A stretch of DNA of 64,000 nucleotides from Microstegium vimineum (GCA_022036555.1 CM039132.1:54780748-54844747), one strand, 5' to 3'. Numbered from the stretch's first letter, positions 1 through 11,358 are shown. Notes: generated from the letters alone by a model not told the origin. A program made the numbers and translations.

Positions 1-443
1 TATATGCAACCTGGAATGCCTAGTAGTATGATAAAATCTGGCGGACTATCTATATACTGCAGTATTTGGCTATTTGAAGCATTTTGTAATTCTGCGTACA
101 CTAGTACAGAACACATAATTAATCCCTCCCGATCCATTGCTTCGAGGAAACCTTAAACAGAGAGTGATAACACTATCACTGCCGGATTGTAAGGAAAAAG
201 GACTGCCAGACTTTAAAACCAACCATCAACGATAGTTTATATATTCTCATTATCGGTTGGTGATACAATCCGAAAGTCTGCCAGGTTGCAAAATTCATGC
301 AAGATTCATGGTCAACGGGCATACAGCTCATTGTGTTTCATGGATGCCCTTTTGATTTATTCACATTGTTTGTGGAATAATGTTAAAAATGATTTGTTAG
401 GTCGCCCTTAATTAATTTCTTGTTAGTTGTTCGTGTAGAATAA
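1..443. other. Intergenic flank with start of duplicated block
   Basis: No gene is seen. From about position 150 the sequence matches the stretch near 2880-3050 plus 8101-8220, so it is the distal 3' flank of the first PSK-like gene. It contains a short imperfect foldback (about 205-290, CTGCCAGACTTT paired with AAAGTCTGCCAG). Confidence 0.6.
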
Positions 444-724
444 GGCTCCGTTGGGTATGGATCTCACCAGCTCTAGCTCTCACTGCTAATTTACTGTATC
501 AACACTATTCACAGGAGCTAAATCTCTTTTTCCTCCCTCTCCCCTGACATAGCCGACAGGAGCCGGAGAAGCCAAAATCTTAGGCTCCCGCAGCTCTACG
601 TGTGTCGTCAGTGAGAGTGGGAAATATGAAAGAGGAAACAGATTTCGTGAACAGCTCGCACAGTGTTTTTACAGGCTTACATCAGAAGTAGCCGGATCCG
701 GCTAAATCTCTACCAAAGAGGGCC
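444..724. mobile_element. Tourist-like MITE (PIF/Harbinger type)
   Basis: A 281-bp insertion flanked by TAA on both sides (441-443 and 725-727). The terminal inverted repeats are imperfect: GGCTCCGTTGGGTA at the left and the complement of GGCCCTCTTTGGTA at the right. The paralogous copy B lacks this segment, which gives an empty site. It has no coding capacity. A TAA target with GGC-type ends fits non-autonomous PIF/Harbinger (Tourist) elements. Confidence 0.7.
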
Positions 725-947
725 TAAGATGTCTCAGTTTTTTGAAAGGTTCGTGGAACATGAATTTTATTCCAATCCAATGATGTAAAAGAAGAGATGT
801 GTACAAACAGATCCATACTTATATAACAAATAAAAGCATATATTTCGACTTCCAAGATGCATCAAGCTAGGACGATATTCGCAGGAGGTATACTAGTACT
901 CCGCCAGTACCCAAGCCGAGCCCACCAAACCAGCAGCAAGCAATCTT

Positions 948-1512
948 TCAACGACGATTTGGGAGTGGGCCCCTTGGTACGAGGCGGTCGACGGCGCCTT
1001 GCGTGTGGAGGAGCAGCCGCCTCTGCAGGCACTCGTCGTCGTTGCCCTCCTGACACCCCAAGCCCTGCTCCGCCCCTTCTCCCATCATCTGCGTACCGGC
1101 CGTCAACAATGGATGATCAGGTCAATTAGCTAGCTAGCCTACCGTCACGACTGAGTGGAATGATCACGATTCAGTTGTTTTTCCTTGGCCCCTCACCTCT
1201 GAGATGGAGAGCTCGTCGCCATCGCCGGCGACCGCCTCATCATCTTCTTGAATCACGAGGCCATCAGCTGCTGCTGGCGCCGTGACACCATTATCTTCTG
1301 CATGAATGAATTGAAGGTCAAGAACGCCAGAGCAGCTAACCAAGAAGCAGCTGGTACTGGTACGTACCTTGGTGAGGTACCAGAGGATGAACGCCACCAA
1401 ACTGCTGCTGCAGGGGCAGGTGGCGAGCCGCTGCCACGGAGCGGGACAAACAGAGGAGGAGGAGGAGCAGGGCGACAGCCGCGAGTGGCCAGGAGGTGAT
1501 GCAGCGCCTCAT
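948..1512 (-). CDS. PSK-precursor-like protein lacking YIYTQ (copy A)
   Basis: Three exons on the minus strand: 1512-1368, 1297-1197 and 1088-948, with GT/AG introns. They splice in frame to a predicted 128-residue protein. Exon 1 encodes a signal peptide with a leucine-rich core ending in a VAAAR-like site. Exon 2 encodes an acidic spacer. Exon 3 carries the PSK family signature C-x-E-G-N-D-D-E-C-L-Q-R-R. Where active precursors have the DYIYTQ hormone core, this copy reads LLLHTQG, apparently through a short deletion, so it should not release phytosulfokine. There are no stops or frameshifts, and exon boundaries match the intact gene at 38.2 kb. It may be a recently inactivated duplicate or a diverged secreted peptide. 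The homology is clear; function and expression are unknown. Confidence 0.75.
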
Positions 1513-1567
1513 GTTTCGTTGCCAGCGGAGGATGCGTGTTGTGTGTTGTGGTGGCGCCGAGGCGCTC

Positions 1568-1575
1568 TATTTATA
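1568..1575 (-). promoter_or_regulatory. TATA box of PSK-like copy A
   Basis: TATAAATA on the minus strand, 56 bp upstream of the ATG. The same box sits in the same GC-rich context upstream of copy B and of the intact PSK gene. Confidence 0.6.
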
Positions 1576-1680
1576 AAAGGCACAGCTGCTAGACGACCAT
1601 GGAGGCACATGGATGCGAGCAACGAGCATGTCGTTGCGAGTGTTATTGGCTTTTCTTAGGATTATTAGAATTTAGAAGTC

Positions 1681-2879
1681 GGCCATGCATGTTATCGACT
1701 GCCTAGGGAAATCAACTTCTATGAATTGTTTGAAACACTAAGGGTGCGTATAATTGGTGAACCAAATTATATGGGATATAGCTAGCGATCCATGTATATT
1801 AGGATAAGATTATCTATATGTGATGTTTGTTTGGTTGAATGGATGAGATGAATTATTTTTCTATTTAGTTGGATAGATAAAAGTTGATGTGATTAGAATA
1901 ATTGACTGACTTGAACAGTAGCGCTACAGACAAAAATTCAAAGTAAAGCTACACCATTTAAAAAGGCCAGCCAAATAAGCCTTTGGTAGCTTAACGATAA
2001 TGAAGTGAGCAGTCGGCCACTCGACCTCCACAAACCAAAGACATGCATTCAAAATGAAGCAGATATCCTGCTACATACATATATGCTTGTCAATCTTAGA
2101 AATTATTGCTGGCGCAACGTGTTTCAATTTCATATAAGAGTATATCTATATCTATATCTACCAAATAATAAAGAAGCACAATTTCTCTCTCTCATTTTTT
2201 GGTCCGGCTCCTCTACCTATCGCATAAAGTATCGAGTCCGATTTCTACACGTATTAAGTTTCTATACGTATTAAGTTTCGTTGTAACTTACGAGCACATT
2301 TGCTAGAATGTACAATATGTGTATCTCTTTCACTAAAATCTACTACTCAATGGCTTTCACAGATGACAGAACATCTTTCTTTGTGAAAGAAAGAACGAGG
2401 GAGGAATTAGCTTCATTTAGTTTTCTTGTCAGTGCGCATTGAATTGATTGAAAGGAACTGATGCTTTTTTAGCATCTGATATTCATGATTGAATGATCTG
2501 TTAGATTTCTCTACTTTAGCCAGCAGTGTTGCCAATTATCATTCTGAAAAATATGCAGCTGCTGCAATCAATGTGATTATTCGCTATTATGTATTATTCA
2601 GGTTTAAAGTGGTTAGTTGTGCAGACTGATTACTATTGGTCGTTATGATGCATAATTCTATAATAGCAGTAAATCATCCACCTATCACATGTCTGTTTAA
2701 TTAGTAATCATCGGCGATTAATTGGATGTAACAAATTAGTTTAAGGTTTATTATTGCTTTCATACTTTAATAGTGTTAGTGATATTAATAGATAACACTA
2801 TCAATTTGTGTCGGTATGCATATTATGATTAACATTTGTTGTCCTATATACGCGTAACTCATATCATGAGAAACATTAA
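1681..2879. other. AT-rich intergenic stretch between duplicated blocks
   Basis: No gene is supported. Parts of 1997-2400 (a motif around GGCCACTCGACCT, then GGCTTTCACAGAT) recur at 36590-37060 downstream of the intact PSK gene. This stretch is therefore the conserved downstream region of PSK-like copy B. The 1738-1990 part may be a decayed MITE, but its ends are not convincing. Confidence 0.5.
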
Positions 2880-3050
2880 TTGAGAGTGATATGAGTATCA
2901 TGCGGATTATACAGAACAAGAACTATTATATACTGTCAGACTTTAAAATCAACCATCAGCGATAGTTTATTATCATTGTTGGTTGGTAATACAATCCGAC
3001 AGTCTGCCAGGTTGTAAAATTCATGCAAGATTTATGGTTAACGGCCATAC

Positions 3051-3348
3051 TGATAACGGTAGCCTGTCTACCAGGTCTTCAGGAGGCCACGACGCAAGGA
3101 GGAGCGCGAGCGACGCACGCAGAGTCGCTGCCGACCGAGTCTTGAGGAGGCCAGACGACGAGCGGCACGCAAGCAACGCTCGCAGTAGACGCGCTCGCAG
3201 TAGACGTGTAGAGCGCGACGTGCGCACGCACGCTGTAACGGTAGAGCACCCAGTCTTCCTGAACTATAGGATCTGGGAGCTAGCCTTGCTGTATAAGTAT
3301 CAGTTCATTCGATCAATACAAGCCGTGGCTTCTGTCTATTCTTCTTTA
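3051..3348 (+). repeat. Copia 5' LTR
   Basis: 298 bp, begins TGATAACGGTAG and ends TTCTTCTTTA. It differs from the 3' LTR by a few substitutions and one 1-bp indel near 3150. The stretch CTGTATAAGTATCAGTTC near 3288 probably contains its TATA box. Confidence 0.9.
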
Positions 3349-3364
3349 TGGTATCTATTAGCTC
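3349..3364 (+). other. Copia primer binding site
   Basis: TGGTATCTATTAGCTC lies directly after the 5' LTR. It resembles the usual TGGTATCAGAGC complement of initiator tRNA-Met, with changes in the middle. Confidence 0.6.
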
Positions 3365-3415
3365 GGTCTGATCCCCTGTCAAACCATCGCTGATCTTCCA
3401 CTTCTGCTGATCACC

Positions 3416-4753
3416 ATGGACAACAACCCTCTGTTCGAGTTCGAGCCCTCCGTCCATGGCTCTCCCACCGCCTCCTCTGCCTCCTTCACCTCCTCCTTCT
3501 CCGGCGAGGCACCACCTCCACATCGCCCCCACGTCCAACCGCCACCGCTCTCATGATGGTCAACATCAAATCTCACGTACCGGTGATCCTCGACCTCGTT
3601 CAACCGAACTACGACGAGTGGCGGTGCTTCCTCGACTCCGTCATTGGAAAGTGACGTTCAAGCCGCCCCCACTGATGCGCAAATCGCCGATCCAGAGTGG
3701 GCGATGAAGGATCAGTGCCTTGTGAACTGGTTCTTCAACACCATGTCGCGCGACGTCATGCGCATCGTTCGTGTTCCCGGCGCTTCTGCCTTCACCATCT
3801 GGTGCGGCATCATCGACCAGTTCCGCAACAACCAACTTCACCGCGTCGTGTACTTGGAGGCTGAATACCGGAGTCTGCTTCAGGGCGACCTCAACATCAC
3901 CGAGTACTCCGCCAAACTCAAAGAGCTCACTGACGCCCTCGCTGATCTTGGCCAGCCCGTCTCCGATCTGTCCCAGGTCCTCAACCTGCTGCGCGGACTC
4001 AATGCCAAGTACCGCCACTGCATCGCCACCATCACCTCCACTCAGCCTCCCCACACTTTCTTGTCTGCTCGCTCCTTCCTCCTTCTCGAGGAGCTCTACG
4101 CCATGCAGCATGACAAACTGGCGTCGCAGCAGGCCATGGTTGTCCAAGGAAGCCGGGCCCCTACACCACCTGCTGCCTCCGGCAACTCCAACGGCAGCAA
4201 CCGCAACCGTCGCCGCGAACGTGGCGCCGGCAACGGCACCGGCAACGGCAACGGCAACGGGGCACCTGGTTCCACTACCGCAGCTACGGGCGTTGGCTCT
4301 GCGCCGTCGGCTCGGCCTCCGACCTTCCCCAACACCCCGTGGGCCGCCGGGTACAATCCTTGGCAGGGCATGGTCCAGGCGTGGCCCATGCCTTTTCACC
4401 CACCAGCAGCCGGCGTCCTCGGCCCACGTCTCGGCACGCCACCTCCTCAGGTGTTCTACGCCGGCCACGCCGGCGACGTCTACCAGCAGGCTCCTCCGTC
4501 CGCCATCCTGGCCACGGACTCGAACGCCATGCTGGCGGCATTGGCCAACGTCGGCGTCCCCCCTGCCGGCACAGGCGGATCTGACTGGTTCCTTGACACC
4601 GACGCATCCTCTCATATGACGTCCAGCTCTGGTAACCTTCATCATCTACGTCTTCCTCCTATTTCCTCCTCTGTAACCGTAGGCAACGGTGACCGCATGG
4701 CCATCACACATGTTGCCGCATCGTCTATCCCTACTTCCTCATCTCCTTTATAA
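3416..4753 (+). pseudogene. Copia gag and protease region, broken
   Basis: The first ATG opens a frame that stops near 3555. The conserved gag portion then continues in other frames, with a stop near 3650 before the long open part from 3644 to 4753. The middle matches the UBN2-type gag of plant Copia elements (motifs around LLRGLNAKY and LLLEELYAM). An asparagine/glycine-rich tract follows. The protease site near 4590 reads WFLDTDASSHMT, where the family has D-S-G-A, so the catalytic glycine position is changed to aspartate. The frame ends at a TAA at 4751-4753 where an intact element would run into pol. Nonfunctional as it stands. Confidence 0.85.
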
Positions 4754-6067
4754 CTGAATAATGTCCTTGTTACACCTTCTTTAGTCAAGAATTTGATTTC
4801 TGTTCGTTCTCTAACCCGTGATAACAATGTTTCGGTTGAATTTGATCCGCATGGTTTCTCCATCAAGGATCTGCACACCGGTCAGACGATGCTCCGATGT
4901 GACAGCCGCGGCGATCTCTACCCACTGCGGCTGCCTCCACACCATGCTCTCCATGCCTCCTCCATCACCGCCGACCTTTGGCACCAGCGGCTGGGACATC
5001 CAGGGTGTGATCAACTGGCCGCCGCCCTACGCCAATTCGACTTCACCTGCACCAAATCCACCGCTCATGTCTGCACTGCTTGTCAATTAGGAAAACACAT
5101 TCGCTTGCCTTTTTCCTCTTCTGCATCTATTAGTTATTTTCCTTTCCAATTAGTGCATTCGGATGTCTGGACTTCACCTGTACCCAGCATCTCCGGCTAC
5201 AAATATTACTTAGTCATCATCGATGCTTATACTCACTATGTCTGGACCTTTCCTTCACTGAATAAAGCTGAAGTCGTCCCCACCTTTCTGAATTTCTGCA
5301 CATATGTTCATACTCAATTCCGTTTACCAATTGTTGCTTTGCAAACTGATAACAGTACAGAATTCGACAATTACACTATGTGCAGCTATCTTCAGGCTCA
5401 CGCCACAGCTTTTCGCCTCACCTGCCCCTACACATCAGCCAAAAATGACAAAGTCGAGCGTACCTTGCGCACACTGAACGACAGCGTCCGCGCCATGCTT
5501 CTCCACGCCTCTGCTCCGCCAAAGTTTTGGGTCGAGGCTCTGGCCACTGCCACCCACCTCATCAACCTTCAGCCCTGTCGTGCAACCGGCACCATGACAC
5601 CGCATCAGCTCCTCTTTGGCGCTCCACCTTCCTATGATCACTTACGCGTATTCGGCAGTATGTGCTTCCCTAACCAGACGGCGACTGCGACAAACAAGCT
5701 TTGTCCCTGTTCCGTCCCATGTGTGTTCCTCGGCTATCCTACAGATCACAGGGGGTACAGGTGCTACGACATGGCAACACGGCGCGTCATCACCTCGCGA
5801 CACGTCGTGTTCGACGAATCACGGTTCCCATTCCACCAGGAACAATACAAGCGCACGCCATCCACGGTGCGCCTCCGCGACGTCGAGCCAGTTGTCGATC
5901 CGGTGCACATCGTTAGTCCCGGTGTTGTACCACCGCGCCGACAGTGCGCTCACCACCCAACACCGGACAGCTCCGACGGCACACCGCCTTCTTCACCGCC
6001 ACACCCGACATCACGTCGTCTTCTACCTCGGTGTCATCCTCTACGACGTCTGCGTCATCGGCATTGA
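4754..6067 (+). pseudogene. Copia integrase region, broken
   Basis: Open from 4793. It carries the GAG-pre-integrase motif LWHQRLGHPG with the downstream CTACQLGK zinc-binding cysteines. The integrase core follows, with acidic residues in LVHSDVW, LQTDNSTEF (the family usually has TDNGGEF) and NDKVERT. The C-terminal part shows VFGSMCFP and VFLGYP, usual for plant Copia. The frame runs into unrelated sequence after about 5930 and stops at 6065, while the homologous frame continues in ORF 5944-6714, so a frameshift separates integrase from RT. Confidence 0.85.
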
Positions 6068-7806
6068 CGCACTCGGCACCTCGGTTCGACACCACGCCGC
6101 CTTCCTCCTCGACGTCGTCTTCGACGCAGAGCGACGACCTGCCTTCCCCAGCCGCGCCGCCACCACACCACCACATGGTGACGCGAGCCAAGGACGGCAT
6201 CCACAAGCCGAACCCCCGGTACGCAATGATGGCTACTGCCCCAGCGATCTCCCCAATTCCCACGTTTGCACGCGCCGCTCTATGCGATCCGAACTGGAAG
6301 CTAGCCATGCAACGGGAATTCGACGCTCTGCAGGCTAACCACACTTGGCGCCTCGTCCCGCGTCCCTCCAGCGCGCACATCGTCACGGGCAAGTGGGTCT
6401 TCCGCCACAAGTACAACGCCGACGGCAGCTTCGACAGGTACAAGGCCCGTTGGGTGGTGCGCGGCTTCACGCAACGGGAAGGCATCGACTTCAGTGAAAC
6501 CTTCACACCCGTGGTGAAGCCGGCGACCATTCGCACTGTGCTTGCTCTCATCGCCGGGCGCCGCTGGCCGACTCGACAGTTGGACGTCTCCAACGCCTTC
6601 CTTCACGGTCATCTCGACGAACGCGTCCTCTGCCAACAACCAATCGGATTCGTCGATCCGACGCAGCCAAATGATGTATGTCTCCTCTCCCGATCCTTGT
6701 ACGGTCTACGGTAGGCACCGCGCGCTTGGTTCACACGCATCGCCGGTTTCCTGCACTCCATCGGCTTCGTCGCGACCCACTCCGACTCGTCTCTCTTCGT
6801 TCTCCGCCGAGGCTCATCGACAGAATACCTACTGTTGTACGTCGACGACATGGTGCTCACTGCTTCCACAGATGCACTACTCCAGGCCATCATCGCCAAA
6901 CTCCAGGCTGAGTTCGCGGTCAAGGACATGGGGCTGCTGCACTTCGTTCTCGGCATTGACGTTCGGCGTCGCGGCTCGGAGTTCTTCTTGTCGCAGGCCA
7001 AGTATGCCGAAGAGCTCCTCGATCGTGCCGGCATGGTACAATGCAAGCCTGCACCAACACCCATCGACACGAAGGCCAAGCTGTCCTCAACCTCCGGTGC
7101 CGCTGTCCGTGACGCCAGTGAGTACCGTAGCCTCGCCGGTGCGTTGCAGTACCTCACCATCACTCGGCCCGACATCGCCTACGTCGTGCAACAGGCGTGT
7201 TTGCACATGCATGACCCGCGCGAGTGCCATCTTGCCACCGTCAAACGCATTCTGCGCTACGTCAAGGGAACTAGCACCTACGGCCTCCATCTGCGCGGAA
7301 CGACAGCAACTCCATTGGTCATCGCCTATTCGGATGCGGACTGGGCTAGGTGTCCGGACACCCGTCGGTCCACGTCCGGGTTCTGCATCTACCTCGGTGA
7401 CGCGCTTGTCTCCTGGTCGTCCAAACGCCAGGCTACGGTGTCTCGGTCGAGCGCCGAGGCGGAATACCGCGCCATGGCGAATGTCGTGGCCGAGTGCATC
7501 TGGCTTCGACAACTATTGGACGAGCTCCACATCGACGTTCCCGGCGCCACGATTGCGTACTGCGACAATGTTTCGGCTGTCTACATGAGCAAGAATCCAG
7601 TACATCATCGGCGCACCAAGCACATCGAGCTGGACATCCACTTCGTCCGGGAACGCGTCGCCCTCGGTGATCTTCGCGTCGTGCACGTGCCAACAGATCA
7701 ACAGTTCGCTGATGTAATGACCAAAGGGCTTCCGACGACGACGTTCGCCTCCTTCCGATCCAGTCTCACCGTCGGACCATCCGACGTTGCCACTGCGGGG
7801 GGGTGA
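6068..7806 (+). pseudogene. Copia reverse transcriptase and RNase H, broken
   Basis: The RT begins with the plant Copia pattern around KWVFRHKYNADGS and QLDVSNAFLHG. A TAG at about 6712 follows YGLR, where a glutamine is expected. After it the same frame resumes with the catalytic LLYVDDMVL motif (about 6835-6860), SLAGALQYL and TRPDIAY. The RNase H part has SDADWA and SSAEAEYRA and ends with the usual TKHIELDIHF and VMTKGLP motifs. The final stop codon TGA is formed by the first three bases of the 3' LTR. One nonsense change separates two otherwise intact parts. Confidence 0.88.
7797..7803 (+). other. Copia polypurine tract
   Basis: A run of seven G directly before the 3' LTR, the expected plus-strand primer site. 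Confidence 0.7.
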
Positions 7807-8100
7807 TAACAGTAGCCTGTCTACCTGGTCTTCAGGAGGCCACGACGCAAGGAGGAGCGCGAGCGACGCACGCAGAGTCGCTGCCGACCGAGTCTTGAGG
7901 AGGCAGACAACGAGCGGCGCGCAAGCAACGCTCGCAGTAGACGCGCTCGCAGTAGACGCGTAGAGCGCGACGTGCGCACGCACGCTGTAACGGCAGAGCA
8001 GCCAGTCTTCCTGAACTATAGGATCTGGGAGCTAGCCTTGCTGTATAAGTATCAGTTCATACGATCAATACAAGCCGTGGCTTCTGTCTATTCTTCTTTA
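7804..8100 (+). repeat. Copia 3' LTR
   Basis: 297 bp, begins TGATAACAGTAG, ends TTCTTCTTTA, and is followed by the target duplication CATAC. Confidence 0.9.
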
Positions 8101-8441
8101 CATACAGCTCATTGTGTTTCATGGACGCCCATTTTGATTTATTCAGCATTGTTTGTACAATTAATAATGTTAATAAAAAAGTGTTGTGTCCTTCATTTCT
8201 TGGTAGTTTTTCACGTAATATAAGACGTCTCAATTTTTAGAAAGGTATGTAGAGCATGAGTTTTATTCAAATCCGATGATGTAAAAGAAGAGATGTGTAC
8301 AAACAGATCCTTATATATATAACAAATAAAAGCATATACTCCAAGCTACTAGATGCATCAAGGACGATATTCCATCCCTGATCAATCGATCTGTGAACTT
8401 CGCAGCACTCCGCCCGTACCAACCAGCAATGCGGCAATCTT

Positions 8442-9060
8442 TCAAGGACGATTTGGGCCTGGAGGACGTGGACGTGGACGTGGACGTGACTGGTAGTCGC
8501 GTCGCATGTAGAGGAGAAACCGCCTCTGCAGGCACTCGTCGTCGTTGCCCTCCTCACACGCCAAACCCTGCTCCGCCCCTTCTCCCATCATCTGCGCATA
8601 TGCAAGAACACGCGTACATGGAGACATCATGGATGATCAGGTCAATTAGCTAGCCTACCGTCCACGACGACTCACGACTGACTGGAGAGTGTGATCATGA
8701 TTCATCAGTTGTTTTTCCTTGGCCCCTCACCTCTGATATGGAGAGCTCGTCGTCGCCATCGCCGGCCGCCTCATCTTCTTGAATCACGAGGCCATCAGCT
8801 GCTGCCGGCGCCGCCGTGACACCATTATCTGCTCCTGCTGCATTAATGAAGGTCAACAACGCCAGAGCAGCTAACTAAGATCGAAGCAGCTGGCGCGAGC
8901 AAGGTATGTACGTACCTTGTTGAGGCGCCAGAGGATGAACGCCACCTGCAGGCTGCTGCTGCAGGGGCAGATGGCGAGCCGCTGCCACGGAGCGGGACAA
9001 ACAGAGGAGGAGGAGCAGGGCGACAGCCGCGAGTGGCCAGGAGGTGATGCAGCGCCTCAT
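8442..9060 (-). CDS. PSK-precursor-like protein lacking YIYTQ (copy B)
   Basis: Exons 9060-8916, 8828-8731 and 8591-8442 on the minus strand, with GT/AG introns, splice in frame to a predicted 130-residue protein. The signal peptide is nearly identical to copy A. The acidic middle region and the signature C-E-E-G-N-D-D-E-C-L-Q-R-R are kept. After RRFLLYMRRDY the sequence becomes an Arg-Pro repeat (RPRPRPRP) and ends, so only DY of the DYIYTQ core remains. The repeat comes from a GTCCAC-type tandem expansion at about 8465-8490. No stop or frameshift is present. It is either a decayed hormone gene or a secreted proline/arginine-rich derivative; the sequence alone cannot decide. Confidence 0.75.
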
Positions 9061-9129
9061 GTTTTGTTGCCACTGCCTTTAGGAGCGAGGATGCGTGTTG
9101 TGTGTTGTGGTGGCCATGGCGAGGCGCTC

Positions 9130-9137
9130 TATTTATA
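9130..9137 (-). promoter_or_regulatory. TATA box of PSK-like copy B
   Basis: TATAAATA on the minus strand, 70 bp upstream of the ATG, in the same context as copy A. Confidence 0.6.
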
Positions 9138-9185
9138 AAGGCACAGCTGAGGCATGGCGGCGAGCAACGAGCAAGTTGCAAGTGT

Positions 9186-11358
9186 TAGGATTGATTTTTT
9201 TATGATTGTTTAATTTTAATTTTTTAGGCGTCGTTTGGATCCTTGGCATTGAATTCATTCTAATAATTTAGGTATATGGTATATGCTAATATAATTATAT
9301 ATAAAATATATTTGAATACTATTGTTAACTATACTCGCAAAGAGAGAAAAATTATAGTTGTGGAAGAAAAAACATCATATGTTATCGCTTGATAAGATAG
9401 TTTGTTACCATTTACGTCGACTTTTAAATTTCTAGAAAGTTATTTATAGACCGCTCCTAAAACTCTTTAGGACGAATGGTGTTCTCGGCTGTCCCTAAAA
9501 ATTTTTTGAATACCTTATTTAGACTCTTTTATATGATCGAAATGTGACATTCCTATGTACAAGGAACATATATATATGTATGTGTGTATTGCACTACACT
9601 CGATCAGGCTCCTCCTACTTTAATAATCGAGCCACATGCCTATTAATTATAGTTTTGCTGGTATTATTGTCCTTCTTTGCCATAATAATAAGCATATTCA
9701 TGCATTAGGTCGCCCCTTGACTGTGAGAATCCAAACGTCAGGATATCCTATTATGATTGGCCTAGTCATGCATTAGGTGGCCCTTTGACTTTGAGCAGGA
9801 AATCATTGGAATCCAACTTCTGAACTGTATGAACTGAATTCACATACAATTAAAGTACATCAACTTCTATATCATTAAATCAGACATTTATTTGAACGTT
9901 TGGATATTAAAATATTATTAATTTGTAAAAAAATGTGGTCAAAGCTAGAGATGTTTGCAAAATGAGCATGGCTGCGCTAGTTATGTTTCTTGTGGTGGAA
10001 AATATACTCCACACAAGTTAAAGTTTTGACTTGATGCACAATACTACATAAATGATTTTAGGATATATGGGATTTTATATTTAGAGGTGGCATTTTTATC
10101 CAAAGACATATTTAAATGATTTTAGGAGACAAGCCCACATTCTGTAGATCAATTTTCAAAGGAAGACAAGCTAAGAAGCCCATCTTTGAAAATCATGTCA
10201 TTTAATTTTCAAAGGTGGACATCTTAACCCGTCCACCTCTTAAAACATGACAAATGCCTTGCCCATCTTATTGATCAAGTTTGTTTACCCAAATGACACT
10301 AGGCTTTTTCTACGCGCTCTCTCTCCTACTGACCGGTCGCCACCCAACCTCCCTTGATCACCCTCCCTGCGCACCCGTCCCCTCCATGCTCTATCCCTCT
10401 CTAGCTAGTGACCTCTCTTCCTCACCATCAGATCTCTCCGTCCTCACTAGGACCACCTCTTCGCTAGACATCTCCCTTCCCACCACATCCCATGACCTGA
10501 TCCCTCTCCAAGCGGTGTTCGCAGATGTCTCTGTCCATCTAGGCTTTCGCCCGATCTCAACCATACCCACACGTAGCGCCGCCACTCGTGCAACTTCCGA
10601 GCAGCTGTGTCGTCAGCAGCCGCACCTCCTCTCACGCACGCAGAAATGCTTGTTGAAGAGCCGTCACAACCATCGCTAGGGCCGAAAAGGCTGGAGCCAG
10701 GCATCTGCCCACTGGATCCGACCTCTCCCTGTGGATCTACTGGGGAGAGGCAGATGCACCAGACGGGCTCTGGATTCGACCACCCGATCCGGCGGCTGAA
10801 GGAGCTGCCACCATCTTCATTGTTAGAGTCATCCCCGGTTCTACCTGGGTGGGAGAAGCTCCACTGTCGCCTTCCTCGTGGTTGCACGGGCCTTTAGCGA
10901 GCCGCAAGGGTAGCGGCAAGGCAAGGGAGAAGGGAGTGCGGGTGGCGGTGCTAGCCTGCTAGGGAACAATTGGTATGTAGGGCTATTAGTATTACCTCTA
11001 TAAATTTCTAGAAGTCAAAGTTAGTTTTTTCTATGAAAATGAGACAGGATTGATATATTGCACAAGGCAAAAGAAGAAGAAGAAATAATTCACTTTTCTT
11101 CCTTCTTCTTTTTTACTCTTGAGCTAGTTCGTCTCTGACTTTGCCTGTACTCTTTTGTGGTGGTTTTTCAATACATTACGGTAGGGATCAGCCTCTGATC
11201 CCTCCTTTTTCTTTAAAAAAACATGCAAAAAAGGCAATTGGTTTCAAAGACCTTCCTGTTGCTGTAATTAGTGATGAAGGTTTGATGGATGTAACAATAA
11301 TACGATCGATCAGGCTCCTCTATTGTAACAATAAAATATGCTACAGTTTTCGACCAAT
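9186..11358. other. Intergenic; relic of RING-block flank
   Basis: No gene is supported. 9640-9720 and 9890-10060 resemble stretches flanking the RING-H2 genes (18085-18145, 19490-19600 and 31310-31620), sharing phrases such as CTTGTGGTGGAA and CATAATAATAA. This suggests a partial copy of the RING duplication unit without its gene. 10250-10960 is GC-richer with open frames on both strands but no recognisable protein. Confidence 0.45.

Larger units (their letters stand above)
150..1680. repeat. Tandem duplicated PSK block, copy A
   Basis: This block holds a PSK-like gene, its promoter and its 3' flank. It is collinear with copy B (2880-9185): flank, AAGATGTCTCA-type segment, gene and TATA box come in the same order and orientation. 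Copy A differs by a 281-bp MITE (444-724) absent from B; B differs by a Copia insertion. The alignment was made by eye. Confidence 0.75.
3051..8100 (+). mobile_element. Ty1/Copia LTR retrotransposon, complete but defective
   Basis: A 5050-bp element with two LTRs (298 and 297 bp, nearly identical), TG start, a perfect 5-bp target duplication CATAC (3046-3050 and 8101-8105), a tRNA-Met-like primer site after the 5' LTR, and a G-rich polypurine tract before the 3' LTR. The internal order is gag, protease, integrase, reverse transcriptase, RNase H, which defines Copia. Stops and frameshifts in gag, at the gag-pol joint, after integrase and in RT make it non-autonomous today. The near identity of the LTRs points to a fairly recent insertion. 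The empty site survives in duplicated copy A. Confidence 0.95.
2880..9185. repeat. Tandem duplicated PSK block, copy B (split by Copia)
   Basis: Collinear with copy A (150-1680) once the Copia element at 3051-8100 is removed. The flank before the insertion (2930-3050) joins exactly with the flank after it (from 8101), as the uninterrupted copy A sequence near 300-350 shows. The block holds the second PSK-like gene. Confidence 0.75.

Noticed and set aside
1738..1990. Possible MITE with GGGTGCGTATAATTGG and CCAAATAAGCC ends
   Set aside because: The ends pair poorly and no target duplication was found.
3641..4645. 334-codon open frame on the minus strand
   Set aside because: It is antisense to Copia gag; the long frame results from GC-rich codon use on the other strand.
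10281..10960. Open frames of 132-146 codons on both strands
   Set aside because: No domain, biased composition, no splice or promoter context; overlapping frames on both strands suggest chance in GC-rich DNA.
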